Origin: Nyssa sinensis | Lineage: Eukaryota; Streptophyta; Magnoliopsida; Cornales; Nyssaceae | DNA length: 64,000 nt | Assembly: GCA_008638375.1 (NCBI GenBank) | Contig: CM018032.1 | Span: 30,863,751-30,927,750, forward strand | Reading direction: 5' to 3' | Shown: positions 1 through 10,683 of the stretch, piece after piece | How the letters are laid out: every line of letters starts with the position of its first letter | How positions within the stretch are numbered: the stretch's first letter is position 1 | Program-made: the position numbers and the translations under genes | Notes under the pieces: model-generated | The model's input: the letters and a program-made list of their open reading frames with translations, nothing else | Databases searched by the model: none | What the model was told of the DNA's origin: nothing

Positions 1-1504
1 GGACGGCTTGGGATTTCCAGAAAGGTCTGTCTTGAAAAAATTTGAGTTCGTTTAAGCCTCCAAACATTGTTTCAAAATCAGGCCTGGGAAGCTGATCCGT
101 GCAGTGGAATCCTGTCCAACTAGTCAAATTCAACGGGCCATAACTTGAGTTTTAAAAATTCAAATCAGGTGATTCAAAAGCCTACAATTATCAGCTCATC
201 TAGGGCTACAACTTTCATGAAGAGCCTAAGTCAAGATTCAGTCGTGTTTCGAGTAGAAAAATAGCTCAGCAAGATTCAGCCCAATTAAAGTGCGGCTGGA
301 GCATGGAGAAAATAAAAAGAAAGAAAGCTAATCAGGGTAGGCTGGGCTGGTCAAACTTGCAGCACTGGAACGGTTGAAAATAAAAAGAAAGAAAAAGCAA
401 AAGAAGAAAAAGACAAAAGAAATAAAGAAAGGAAGAAGAAAATTCAAGGTGGGCTAGGCTTGCATGATGGCTTGGGCGGCTGAACTAAGTGTGGGGGACT
501 GAACTGTGGGCTAGGGCGCTGACTAGGAAGGTCCAGGTGGTGAAAAATTAAAGGAATATAAAGAGGGAGCTGTGCGGCGAAATTCAGAGGGCAAAAAAAA
601 AAAGAAGCAACCCTGCGGCTGCAACAGAGGCGGCAGAATGGAAGAGATATAGGGACAAATAATTTCTTTGTTTTATTATTTAAGTATGTTAGGTTAGGTT
701 TTCTAATTCAGTTCAAGGGGATTTCAAATCCTTATTGCAGTTTAATGGTTGAATCAATTCAGTAACGTTATTTCTCCCTTTTTTTATGAATCTGTTCATG
801 ATAATCTATTTTAATTATTTTATTGATATTTGATTCGATTGATTTAATTAAGGCCTATTAAATTGATCAGATTATTATCAATTGCTAGATTCAGGAAGTA
901 TATTACGTAATTGATATGGTTCCTAATCAATTGTGGCAAATAGTAATAGATGATTGTGGACAAGCTTTTGTTTATTATTATGATTATCATGACCTAAGTT
1001 AAACAGTCTGAGCTTGTGTGATTGTTGCTTAGAATAATCTAATTTCCTAGATATTAATGCTGCCATTATATTAAATTTAGAGAGCTTGTTCTAAATTGAG
1101 TAATGGTTAGAATCTAATGGAGAGCTTGTTTCATTAGTGAGGAATTAAGGGAAATTTCGGGTAGCAGAACTTGTTGTTACCTAGGATTATTAGATTCATT
1201 GAAGGGTAGAATAATGTTTTAGTTGATTGATTGTTCCATTGATTGTGAGGGTCATGATTGAACCGAAAAACTGAAATTTTATTGATTTCTGTTATTAATT
1301 ATATTTAGTTTGATCAAAATTCCAAACCCCCCCTATTTGTTATCTTGTTATAAATTGAATTTTAGTTTAGAATTGGTCAGAATAAATAAAAAAAATAAAT
1401 TGCGAACACTCTTTGTGGGTTCGACCCTTACTCGTCTAGCTACTGTGTTTATTGTTTAAGAGGTAAGGTTAATTTATTTTTGGAGTGCTAATGATGCGCT
1501 TCCA
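1..1504 (+). repeat. 5' LTR of the Athila-type element (partial)
   Basis: It aligns with the 3' LTR from about 5445 onward and ends in CGCTTCCA immediately before the primer binding site. About 230 bp of its start are outside the window. It contains A-rich low-complexity stretches and no coding sequence. A TATAAA at 557-562 is a possible core promoter; the same position in the 3' LTR reads TATAGA. Confidence 0.88.
557..562 (+). promoter_or_regulatory. Possible TATA box in Athila 5' LTR
   Basis: TATAAA followed by a purine-rich stretch, about 950 bp before the LTR end. Position and sequence fit a Pol II core promoter for the element transcript, but no start site can be read from sequence alone. 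Confidence 0.35.
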
Positions 1505-1510
1505 AAAATT

Positions 1511-1527
1511 TGGCGCCGTTGCTGGGG
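1511..1527 (+). other. Primer binding site (tRNA-Asp type)
   Basis: TGGCGCCGTTGCTGGGG lies 6 bases after the LTR end. It matches the primer binding site typical of Athila-lineage elements, which are usually assigned to tRNA-Asp priming of minus-strand cDNA. One base differs from the common GTTGCCGGGG form. Confidence 0.85.
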
Positions 1528-1681
1528 CGTGTTTTCAGTCATTTTTTATTCTGACTGTTTTCTTATTTTTAATTCGTTACCTTTAGGTCAATTTGTGTTT
1601 TTAGTTATTTATTTTTTTTATTTATTTTTTTTCTGATTTATTTTTGCTTATTTTTATTTAGTTTCTGTTTCTTGTTGGTTT

Positions 1682-2386
1682 ATGACTCGATCTTCTCAAT
1701 CTGATGAATTAAGATTTGATCCAGAAATTGAGAAAACTGCACGAAGGTTGAGAAAAGAGACTCAACAAGCTCGAATTGCAACTACAAATTTTGAAAAAGT
1801 TGTTGCTACATCACCTGGCCTGAACGTAGCACTTGAATTACTTTCTAACAGTTCATACAGTGATTCAGAAGAGGAAGATATGGCTGCTCCTAATAAGAAT
1901 ATGGTTGTTAGGACTTTGAAGGAGTTGGCTGCTCCTAATCTAAATCAACAGCCACTGTGTATTGAGTATCCTGATTTAACTGCTGCTTTTGAATTGAAAT
2001 CAGGACTAATCCATCTTTTGCCTACTTTTCGTGGTCTTACAAGTGAAGATCCATACAAGCATCTGAAGGAATTCCATGTGGTGTGTTCTAGCATGAAGCC
2101 TCAAGGAATAACAGAGGAGCAGATAAAGCTTAGAGCTTTTCCGTTCTCATTGGCAGACTTGGCAAAGGATTGGTTATATTACCTTCCTTCCGGATTGATC
2201 CAGACATGGAATGAGATGAAGAGGCTATTTTTGGAAAAATATTTTCCTGCTTCTAGAGCTGCTAATATAGGAAAAAGATATGTAGCATCAGACAATATAG
2301 TGGAGAATCTCTTTACGAGTATTGGGAGAGGTTTAAGAAGTTATGTTCAAGCTATCCACCACACCAAATTGATGATCAGCATTTAA
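1682..2386 (+). pseudogene. gag: Athila gag, N-terminal fragment
   Basis: The ATG at 1682 opens a 234-codon frame whose second half has the plant retrotransposon gag pattern: a FELKSGLIHLLPTFRGL segment, then DPYKHLKEFHVVCSSMKPQG, LRAFPFSLADLAKDWLYYLP and a W-N-E-M-K-R-L-F-LEKYFPASRA stretch. This is the capsid-forming region. The frame ends at 2386, but gag-like sequence continues from about 2397 (EGLLPMDRSMIDAARGV) in another frame, so an indel has broken it. It is a dead copy. Confidence 0.85.
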
Positions 2387-2605
2387 TTCAATATTTTTAT
2401 GAGGGGCTATTGCCTATGGACAGAAGTATGATAGATGCTGCACGTGGAGTAGCATTGGTTGATAAGACCCCAGAAGTTGCTAGGAATTTGATTTCAAACA
2501 TGGCAGCAACTCACAACAGTATGGAACCAGAATGGAGCATACACCTAAAAAGGTGAATGAGGTAAGTACTTCTAACATTGAACGTCAAATTTTGATTTAA
2601 CTGCT

Positions 2606-2851
2606 ATGGTTCGTCAAATGGTTATAGGGAACATGCAAGAAGCAAAAGTGTATGGAATTTGTTCGTTGTCAGGACATAAAACAGATGTGTGTCCAGCATT
2701 GCAAGAAGATGAAACTGTTCAGCAAGCTAATGCAGTGGGAAATTTCCCAGGACAACCCCAGCGCCGATATGATCCCTACTCTAACACCTACAATCCAGGA
2801 TGGAGAGATCATCCCAATTTGAGCTCTGGAAGAAATAGGCAGCCAATGTAA
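2606..2851 (+). pseudogene. gag: Athila gag, middle fragment with degenerate zinc knuckle
   Basis: An 81-codon open stretch contains YGICSLSGHKTDVCP, the nucleocapsid CCHC zinc knuckle of Athila gag. The first ligand cysteine is replaced by tyrosine (TAT where TGT is expected). The downstream proline, asparagine and tyrosine-rich stretch is typical of this gag. The frame is cut off from the fragments before and after it by stops, so no full nucleocapsid could be made. Confidence 0.78.
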
Positions 2852-3057
2852 AATGTTTTTCCAAATAACCAGCCTGGTTTTCAACGGGTTCAACAGCGTA
2901 TCCACCTAAACAAGCAGTTCCTTCCAGTTCTGGAACATCTATTGAGGATATGTTTAAAGCTTTCATGACCCATACATAGCAATTCCAACAAGAGACAAGG
3001 ACTTCCATACATAATCTGGAGAATCAGGTAAGTCAGCTTGCTACCATAGTTGGTCGA

Positions 3058-3444
3058 TTGGATTCTCAAGGCTCAGGTAAGTTATCTTCTCAAACTGTTA
3101 TTAATCCAAGAGAGAATGCAAGTGCTATAACATTGAGGAGTGGCAAACAATTGGAAGTTCCAAAATCCACTACTGTAGTTGTTGAGGAGGAGACTAAGAA
3201 GGAGGTAGAAATATCTAAGGTAATTCCTAATCCTTCTATTCAAGTTAAGACTAACCCCCTATCTTTTCCATACAGATGTGCAAGGTCTAAGAAGGAGAAG
3301 CAAGAGAAAGAAATTTTAGAGACATTCCGCAAGGTAGAGGTAACTATTCCTTTACTAGATGCAATTAATCAAGTGCCAAGGTATGCAAAGTTGTTGAAAG
3401 AATTATGCTCTAATAAGCGGAAATTAAGAGATAATGAGAAGTAA
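3058..3444 (+). pseudogene. gag: Athila gag C-terminal fragment
   Basis: The segment contains NPRENASAITLRSGKQLE, a hallmark stretch between gag and protease in Athila elements, followed by a lysine/glutamate-rich linker and IPLLDAINQVPRYAKLLKEL. The frame ends at 3444 with TAA just where the protease frame opens at 3447 in another reading frame. A small indel near 3440 therefore separates two parts that are one polyprotein in intact relatives. Confidence 0.82.
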
Positions 3445-3446
3445 GT

Positions 3447-3941
3447 ATGGGGGAGAATGTGTCAACAGTTTTTCAAAGAAAGCTCCCCCCTAAGTGTAAA
3501 GATCTAGGTATGTTCACCATTCCATGTAAAATAGGTAATACTAGATTTGAAAGAGCCATGTTAGATTTAGGAGCTTCTATTAATGTCATGCCACGATCTG
3601 TTTATGCTTATTTAAATCTAGGTTCTTTGAAAAAAACTGGTGTTATTATACAGTTGGCTGATCGTACTAATGCTTACCCTGAAGGGGTGATTAAGGATGT
3701 GTTAGTGCAGGTGAATGAATTAATATTTCCTGCGAATTTTTACATTGTAGATATGGTTGATGATACATCTCCTAATCCTGCACATATTTTATTGGGGAGA
3801 CCATTCTTAAAAACAGCTAGAACTTTGATTGATGTGCATAATGGTACCTTGACCATGGAATTTGATGGTGAAAAGATTCAATTCAACATTTATGAGGCCA
3901 TGAGGTACCCTAGTGATATTAATCATGTTTTTTGCTGTTGA
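3447..3941 (+). pseudogene. pro: Athila retropepsin-like aspartic protease domain
   Basis: A 164-codon frame with the complete protease core: KCKDLGMFTIPCKIGN, the active-site loop LDLGASINVMP (catalytic D in D-L-G-A-S), a flap region, and the second hydrophobic motif ILLGRPFLKTARTLIDV. This enzyme would cut the Gag polyprotein. The frame is lost in a T-run near 3928; the next frame continues briefly with normal Athila sequence (VINLLVQEVF) and then stops near 4006. No reverse transcriptase follows, so the pol part has been deleted. Confidence 0.85.
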
Positions 3942-5194
3942 TGTTATTAACCTTTTAGTACAGGAAGTATTTGACCAAACAAGTAAGGAAAATTTGGAGG
4001 TAGGTTGAGGAGCAAGTTGTCGGGCAAACGACGTGAAACAAATGCGCTGCTTGGGAGGCAACCCAAGAAACCAGATTTGTCAATTTCTTTCCCTTTTTTT
4101 ATTTTTTTATTTTTGTCAATCTTTTTCTTTGCATAATTATCTTACATTGGGGACAATGTAAGGTTTAAGTGTGGGGGAGATGATTTGACACTTTGTTTAC
4201 TTTGCTTTGTTTACTTTGTTAGTATTGCTGAATTTTTATTTTTATTTTCAAAAAAGAAAAAAAAATATAAACAAATAAAAAATAAAAAAATAAAATATAT
4301 AAAAAAAAAATGTGTTTGTATGCGAAGTTAGATGGTTTTGTTTGGATTTTATTTGGCTAAGCTCTTGAAGGTCGCCAATGAATGTGTGAGAATTAATGTT
4401 GACTTGTAGGTTTTAGTTGATGTTTAATTAATTGATTAATAATGATGACCAAGTCACAATCCACACTTGAACAGTTGAAATCTGATTTTTTTTTGTTTTA
4501 CAAGCATGAGTGCTTGAATATGAGATGCATGTTTTATTAGCTAAGTTGTATGGGTGTCTAGCTATGTGCATTGGTTTCAAGACTTAGAACTTGCTTAACT
4601 ACTCATTTTGGTTTTTAATTATGGAGCTATGTTAGAGAAATGAATAAAAAAACAATAAAGCAAGTAAATCATGTGGTGGGTTAAGATGGAGCGTAAAATG
4701 CACTCACTTATAAACACATGCGTAAAGTGAGATTGAGCGTAAAATGCACTCACTGTTGGGTTGAGATGGAGCGTAAAATGTACTCAACTAAAAAAATGTA
4801 TGCAAAAGGTGAGAGGGAGCATAAAATGCACTCACCTAAAAAGAAAAAAAAAAGTAATTGTGTGCAAAGTAATAGTGGAAGAGCTATGTTTCTAGTCTTG
4901 GAATGGTATGCATAGTTGTTCTCCCATATGGACTTAGTTGTGTATTCATGTTGATCATAGGAAAGGTACTTGCATGTAGATACTTGAATTTTGAAATTGT
5001 TTTGTGGAGAATGATAAGGGTGTTGTTGCGAACTGATTGATGAAGTATTAACCAAATTCCTGCTAGTCTTTGCATTAATTTTCATGGATGAGCTGTTGAA
5101 CCTAAGACCTTTGAAAGTTTGGTTGAATGGATTCAAGTGAACTTTTTGTTTTGGTCTTAGTTTCTGTTTATACTAGGACGTGTAAAAAACTAAG
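3942..5194 (+). other. Athila 3' untranslated region after the pol deletion
   Basis: There is no gene here. At 4005-4070 sits the segment ending GCTTGGGAGGCAACCCAAG, which in Athila elements lies after pol, directly behind protease remnants; the deletion point is therefore about 4000-4005. Further on are AT-rich stretches, a purine-rich AAGTGTGGGGGAGA at about 4170 (like a second purine tract) and a short tandem repeat at 4689-4836. Confidence 0.7.
4689..4836 (+). repeat. Short tandem repeat, four diverged units
   Basis: GAGCGTAAAATGCACTCAC or close variants start at 4689, 4735, 4769 and 4817, so unit lengths are 46, 34 and 48 bases. They lie in the Athila 3' untranslated region. No function is evident. 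Confidence 0.7.
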
Positions 5195-5211
5195 TGTGGA
5201 GGGGGAGAATT
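5195..5211 (+). other. Polypurine tract of the Athila element
   Basis: GTGGAGGGGGAGAATT directly precedes the TG that opens the 3' LTR. This is the expected plus-strand primer position in an LTR retrotransposon. Confidence 0.85.
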
Positions 5212-6113
5212 TGATAAGAGTATAATATTTAATATTTTTAATTCTTTTATATTTGTTTTTATTACATATTTTCTATTTTAGTGAGCTAATTAATTCATTT
5301 ATTGAATTAGGGAAGCACTGAAGGTAAAAGAATAATATTGTGCAATTTTCAGTTTTCAGGCATTTCGACTTATGGAGATTTACTTGAGATTTGGATGGTG
5401 TTAGATTTTGAGAATGAGGAAGTGGTATTCATGAAGTTTTTAGAGGACGTCTTGGGATTTTCAGAAAGGTCTAGTTTGAAAAAATCCGAGTTCATTTAAG
5501 CCTCCAAACATTGTTTCAAAATTAGGCCTAGGAAGCTGATCCGTGCAGTCCTGTCCAACCAGTCAAATTCAATGGGCCATAACTTGAGTTTTAAAAATTC
5601 AAATCAGGTGATTCAAAAGTCTAAAATTATCTACTCATCTAGGGCTACAACTTTCATGAAGAGCCTAAGTCAAGATTCAGTCGTTTTTGAGTAGAAAAAT
5701 AGCGCACAAGATTGAGCCCAATTAAAGTGCGGCTGGAGCATGGAGAAAATAAAAAGAAATAAAGCTAATCAGGGTGGGCTGGGCTGGTCAAACTTGCAGC
5801 ACTGGATCGGTTGAAAATAAAAAGAAAGAAAAAACAAAAGAAGAAAAAGAGAAAAGAAATAAAGAAAGGAAGAAGAAAAGTCAAGGTGGGCTATGTAACA
5901 CCCCGGCCCTGATTAAGTAATGATTAGTTACTAATCATTTATCTGAACCAAACATAAAGAATAATTAAGAAGCTAACCTAATTAGGAGTTGACTGAAAGA
6001 AACCGCGTCGAAAATTAAGCTACAGATTGAAAGTTAGGAAGAAAACAGTGAAACTGCATTAATGCGCAGCCAAACAGGGCCTAAGCCCGAAATATGGGAA
6101 AAAGACCAAAAAT

Positions 6114-6193
6114 GTGGCCAAGAGGATTTGATCCCTTGACCAAACTAGGCCAAATTTAGTTTACCAAAAATTTACCAACTAAGCTAAGAGCAC
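6114..6193 (-). other. tRNA-like segment with Pol III A and B boxes inside an LTR
   Basis: On the minus strand, TAGCTTAGTTGG (6186-6175) matches the A-box consensus TRGCNNAGTNGG. GGATCAAATCC (6134-6124) matches the B-box consensus GGTTCGANTCC except at two positions. The spacing suits a tRNA gene or tRNA-derived element. A real tRNA is unlikely because the acceptor stem is poor. The TATA box of the LTR lies 17 bp beyond the A box on the other strand. Confidence 0.55.
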
Positions 6194-6202
6194 CTTTGTG
6201 CA

Positions 6203-6209
6203 TATATAA
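6203..6209 (+). promoter_or_regulatory. TATA box of the solo LTR
   Basis: TATATAA follows a CTTTGTG motif that also precedes the TATA-like sequences of related LTRs at about 14127 and 20713. It is the likely Pol II core promoter of this LTR. Confidence 0.45.
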
Positions 6210-9200
6210 GCAAAGATATATATTTAATTAGTAATCAGATTTGGCCTCTCCCCAAAGTGACCAATAGCCATGCATGCAACACATCAGCATGCATCACCCT
6301 ATGCTATAGCCATCATGCCTATTCCACCATGATTACATCTCCTCCTAACCAAATTGCATGCAAACCCATCATGCACTTGGGGGAGATGAAACATCAAGAA
6401 AAGAAATCTGATTATTGATATACAATCTCTATGAGACCAGATCTGTATTGAGGGTAGTCTACTGTTTTAGAGAGAGTGTGGGTTAGAGAGAAAGGGAGAG
6501 AATCTAGAGAGAGAAAGTGAGACCTTGTGTGTGCATTGGTGATCCATTGAAGAAGCAATAGAAGGGAGCTAAGATCTGGGGGAGCACGGAGGGATCAAAG
6601 CAACCTGTTGGAGTTTCTGTTTGAACCTAAACCAGTGAGGAGACCACTGTTTGAAGGTAAGTCATCCAAAAACCTTGAACTTCTCTTTGGAAATTTCGGC
6701 TACTGTTTTGATGTTTTTAGGATTGTTAACGCATGTATCATGTTTAAACCATAAAATCTGGATTGAATGCTCACATTTGAACCATCAGAACTGCCCCAAA
6801 CCATGGAAACAGTGAAATCCGCCATTAGAGGACCTTGACTGAATGGGTCTAGTTCAACCTGCTCCGAACTTGTTTTAGTTACTTGGGACGTAAAATAGAC
6901 CTTCCTAGGATCACAAAAACCCTAGACCGCGACCTCAATACCTAAGTTTTGACCCTCGAATGCTCGGTTGCAGGTACGGGTTCAAAGTTGTAACTCATGA
7001 AAACCTATATTAAAATGGGATTTTAGGGTAGGAACTGAAACCCCATAACCTGTAGCTCACAACGCAAGAAACCCCAAGCGATTTGGACCAAAAATGAACC
7101 ATCACGAGTCAGTTGCAGGTTTCGGGGTATCACCTTGAAACAGAGCCATTAGAGCTCGATTCGATGCTCTAAATTGATGTTAGATTGTTAATATGACCAC
7201 TAGAAATCGATTAAGATGGAAAGCAGTGAAAATGGATGCATAAAACTCTACGAAATCGAAGAAGAAAATTCTGAAATTCTAGGGCAACAGTAGCCCTAGA
7301 CTGTTGGGGACGATGAACAGTACGGGTCGGGCCATGGACCGAGGTCTTACGGGTCGGGCCCCGACCCGACCGAAAAAGGATAACCCGTTAAAACCAAACT
7401 GCGTCGTTTTGTTACTGTTAAATTTAAATTTTGAATTGTAGGGCTGACGTCAGCCTGACGTCAGCACATTACCCTGAACCGGTCAAGACCGGATTGGACC
7501 GGTCCGGTTTACATTACTTAAGGGCTGAACCCTTTGGTTCAGTTCAAACTTTTGGAAAATTGCAAACCAACCCCCAACAGTTCCGAATATTACACTGTGG
7601 CCCAGATTCTGATATTTTATTTCATTTATACCCCTGATAATTTAATAAATAATAAATTAAATTATTTAATTAATTTATTAATTAAATAAAAATGACCAAA
7701 TTACCCCTAGGTCATAAATAAGTCAAACGGAGTCCGAATAAAGTAAACGAATAGTGGTTTTTGACTATTTTGGACGTTCCGGACTCAATGGTGTGATCCG
7801 TTTTACGAGACGAGGCTTCAAAAATTACGATACGTTAAAGTACAAATTACCAAATTGCCCCTAATATAGTCGATGCCCAAATAAGACAAGTTATTAGTGT
7901 AATCTTATTTTCTTGGGCCTTCTGAGATCAACAGTGAGGTCTGATTCACGAGACAGGACTCCGAAAAATATGACACGCGAAATGACCAAACTACCCCTAT
8001 GGTACCCGAAGCCCAAATGAAACTAAAAGATAGTCTATTTTGACTATGTCGGACATTCCAAACCCAACGGTGAAGTCCATAACACCAAAATAGGTACTAA
8101 AAATTTAGTCACGTATAAAATAAAACTCATCAAGTCACCACGAGTTGACTAGTAAGACCAATCCTAGGAAGTTAGGATACGTCAGGCCTAAAATTAAATG
8201 AAAGAGCATGAATAGGTAACGATTTAAGGTAAATGTGAAGTTAACAAGTTCTTTATAATTTTCTTAGGAAATACAAAGGAAAGGGGAAAGCCCACCAGTA
8301 GTGCAAACCCGGGGAATCAAGGTGAGTAACCTCACATTTGAAGTGGAGATTTAATTCTACGGATTTGAATGATGTTTTAAATATCAAATTCTGTCTTTAC
8401 ACAATTCCGTTTTAAATATTCTGTTATGACATGCTTCCTGAATAATTTACTACTGTCCCTTGAGATATACTTCTGCATGTCTAAAATTTCGATTTCAAAT
8501 GTTATTATATATCCTGATTTACATGTTTCACGTATTTCAATACCCTATCATGAGGTTATGAACTGTATGTTTTGAATGCTTTTAAATGCATCCACACGAA
8601 GGAATTATGGGTTAAATGCTTTTAAATGCAAGATAAATTGTGCATAAGCACCACGGATTTCTATCGGGTTTCTTAGGAACCCAACTATGATACGAATAAA
8701 TGCCAGGTAGGAGGATCTAATCCCCCAGGCATATGAGATATCTCCACGAAAAGTAAAATGGGAATCTGGTTCGAAACGGATTCTGTTAATGAAAGTGATA
8801 AGGTGTGTGTTGAAAATGGAAGCAGGCTTTTTCCTCATTTTCACCATGCATATTTACATGATTTGAAATTCACATACTTTATTCCGAAAGTACAAGTTAG
8901 CTTGAATACTGTAATGTTTCCAAGCCATTGTTTAAAGAATGCATGTACTCTATGTTCCAAGTATACGAGCAATTGGTAGTGAGTATTTTACAAAATTCTC
9001 ACGTGCGAAACCACTACCAATTGAAACCCATGACAGATGTTAGAATTACTCACTGGGCTTTTCGAAGCTCACCCCATTCCCTAACATTTTTCAGGTGATG
9101 ACGATGGGTGGACCCTTGCCCAATTTGGGGAGAAATGATAGGCAGCTCCATTAGGATTCTGGAGATATTTTTGGGAAGTATTAGGGCCTATGGTTGGTCG

Positions 9201-10629
9201 AATTTTGATGTCGTACTTTTGGGACAATTATGTATTTAAGCCCAAGAGGCAACCACATATGTATTTAAGCCCTTGAGGCATTCGAATATGTATCATGTAT
9301 AAGACTTTAATTTTTAGTATGCTCTGATGTGAATATTCATGTGTACCGCTATGAAGAGCGACAGTACCGGACGGCTGTGCGAAAGTTTTTAAAAGATTTT
9401 TAAAAAAAAAAGAAAAAAAAAAGAAAAGGGTTTTCACGCTTCCGCAAATCAAGGCCGCACCGCTATTCGATACCGTCGCCCATGTTTTGCCTTGCCCTCA
9501 GGCTCCCGGGCCTGAAGGCGGCGGTTGCGATCCGAGATCCGCACAGGGTGGGTTTCGGGTCGTGACAGGCTAGGCTTGCGTGATGGCTTTGGGCGGCTGA
9601 ACTAAGTGTGGGGGACTGAACCGTGGGCTAGGGCGCTGACTAGGAAGGTCTAGGCGGTGGAAAATTAAAGGAATATAGAGAGGGAGCTGTGCGGTGGAAT
9701 TTAGAGGGCCAAAAACAAAAAAAAAGAAGCAACCCTGCGGCTGCAACAGAGGCGGCAGTACGAAAGAGATACAAGAACAAATAATTTCTTTGTTTTATTA
9801 TTCAAGTATGTCAGGTTAAGTTTTCTAATTCAGTTCAAGGGGATTTCAAATCCTCATTGCAGTTTAATAGTTGAATCAATTTATTAACGTTATTTTTCTC
9901 TTTTCTTATGAATCTGTTCCTGATAATCTATTTTAATTATTTTATTGATATTTGATTCGATTGATTTAATCAAGGCATGTTAAATTGATCAGATTATTAT
10001 CAATTGCTAGATTCAGGAAGTATATTACGTAATTGATATGGTTCCTAACCAATTGTGACAAATAGTAATAGATGATTGTGGACAAGCTTTTGTTTATTAC
10101 TATGATTATCATGACCTAAGTTAAACAGTCTGAGCTTGTGTGATTGTTGCTTAGAATAATCTAATTTCCTAGATATTAATGCTGCCATTATATTAAATTT
10201 AGGGAGCTTGTTCTAAATTGTGTAATGGTTAGAATCTAATAGAGAGCTTGTTTCATTAGTGAGGAATTACGGGAAATTTCGGGTAGCAGAGCTTGTTGTT
10301 ACCTAGGATTATTAGATTCATTGAAGGGTAGAATAATGTTTTAGTTGATTGATTGTTCCATTGATTGTGAGGGTGAGATTGAACCGAAGAACTGAAATTT
10401 TAATTCATTGATTTATGTTATTAATTATATTTAGTTTATCAAAATTCCAAACCCCCCTAGTTATTATCTTGTTATAAATTGAATTTTAGTTTAGAATTGG
10501 TCAGAATAAATAAAAAAAATAAATTGCGAACACTCTCTATAGGTTCGACCCTTACTCATCTAGCTACTGTGTTTTTTGTGTTAAGAGGTAAGGTTAATTT
10601 ATTTTTGGAGTGCTAATGACACGCTTCCA

Positions 10630-10683
10630 ATGCTCGTGTGCATATATGTATATATATATATATATAAATCTGGTTTTATATAT
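10630..10683. other. Flank between Athila 3' LTR and the next LTR
   Basis: Short AT-rich sequence with a (TA)n stretch. It is the left continuation of the DNA seen at 26478-26909, into which the LTR at 10684-26477 was inserted. The last five bases (tatat) are one copy of that insertion's TSD. Confidence 0.55.

Larger units (their letters stand above)
5894..9567 (+). mobile_element. Solo LTR (3.67 kb) inserted in the Athila 3' LTR
   Basis: Starts TGTAACACCCCGGCC, ends GGGTCGTGACA, and is flanked by the 5-bp TSD ggcta (5889-5893 and 9568-9572); removing it restores the LTR. No inner LTR copy, gag or pol was seen, so it is a solo LTR left by LTR-LTR recombination. Features in order: an antisense tRNA-like segment (6114-6193), TATATAA (6203-6209), RY motifs CATGCATG near 6269, AAGGTAAGT with GT at 6657, modules with CGGAC...GTCCG-like dyads at about 7690-8130, and the box ending CTAACATTTTTCAG near 9094. 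Terminal sequences and layout resemble long Tekay/Del-type LTRs, but without coding sequence the lineage is an inference. Confidence 0.85.
1..10629 (+). mobile_element. Athila-type Ty3/gypsy element, gag-protease only, 5' end outside window
   Basis: Two LTR copies (1-1504, cut by the window edge, and 5212-10629) bracket a short internal region of about 3.7 kb. After the 5' LTR comes a plant primer binding site starting TGGCGCCGTTGC. Gag and aspartic protease pieces follow, then the Athila-type post-pol segment around 4005-4070 and a purine tract before the 3' LTR. RT, RNase H and integrase are missing, so the element could move only with proteins from elsewhere. Once the insertion at 5894-9567 is removed, the 3' LTR is about 1.74 kb, matching the 5' LTR. 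The LTR pair differs visibly (nearly 10% in the first 60 bp aligned, less elsewhere), so the insertion is not recent. Its TSD cannot be tested because the left end lies outside. Confidence 0.88.
5212..10629 (+). repeat. 3' LTR of the Athila element, interrupted
   Basis: Starts TGATAAGAG after the polypurine tract and ends ACGCTTCCA at 10629. It matches the 5' LTR in two pieces, 5212-5893 and 9573-10629, separated by a solo LTR at 5894-9567. Net length is about 1740 bp. Nothing coding is present. Confidence 0.87.

Noticed and set aside
3942..5194. Envelope-like gene that some Athila elements carry after pol
   Set aside because: The interval has no open frame of useful length, no membrane segments and no similarity I can see.
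5894..9567. A complete non-autonomous element rather than a solo LTR
   Set aside because: No direct terminal repeat pair, PBS or polypurine tract found inside; ends and length fit a single LTR.
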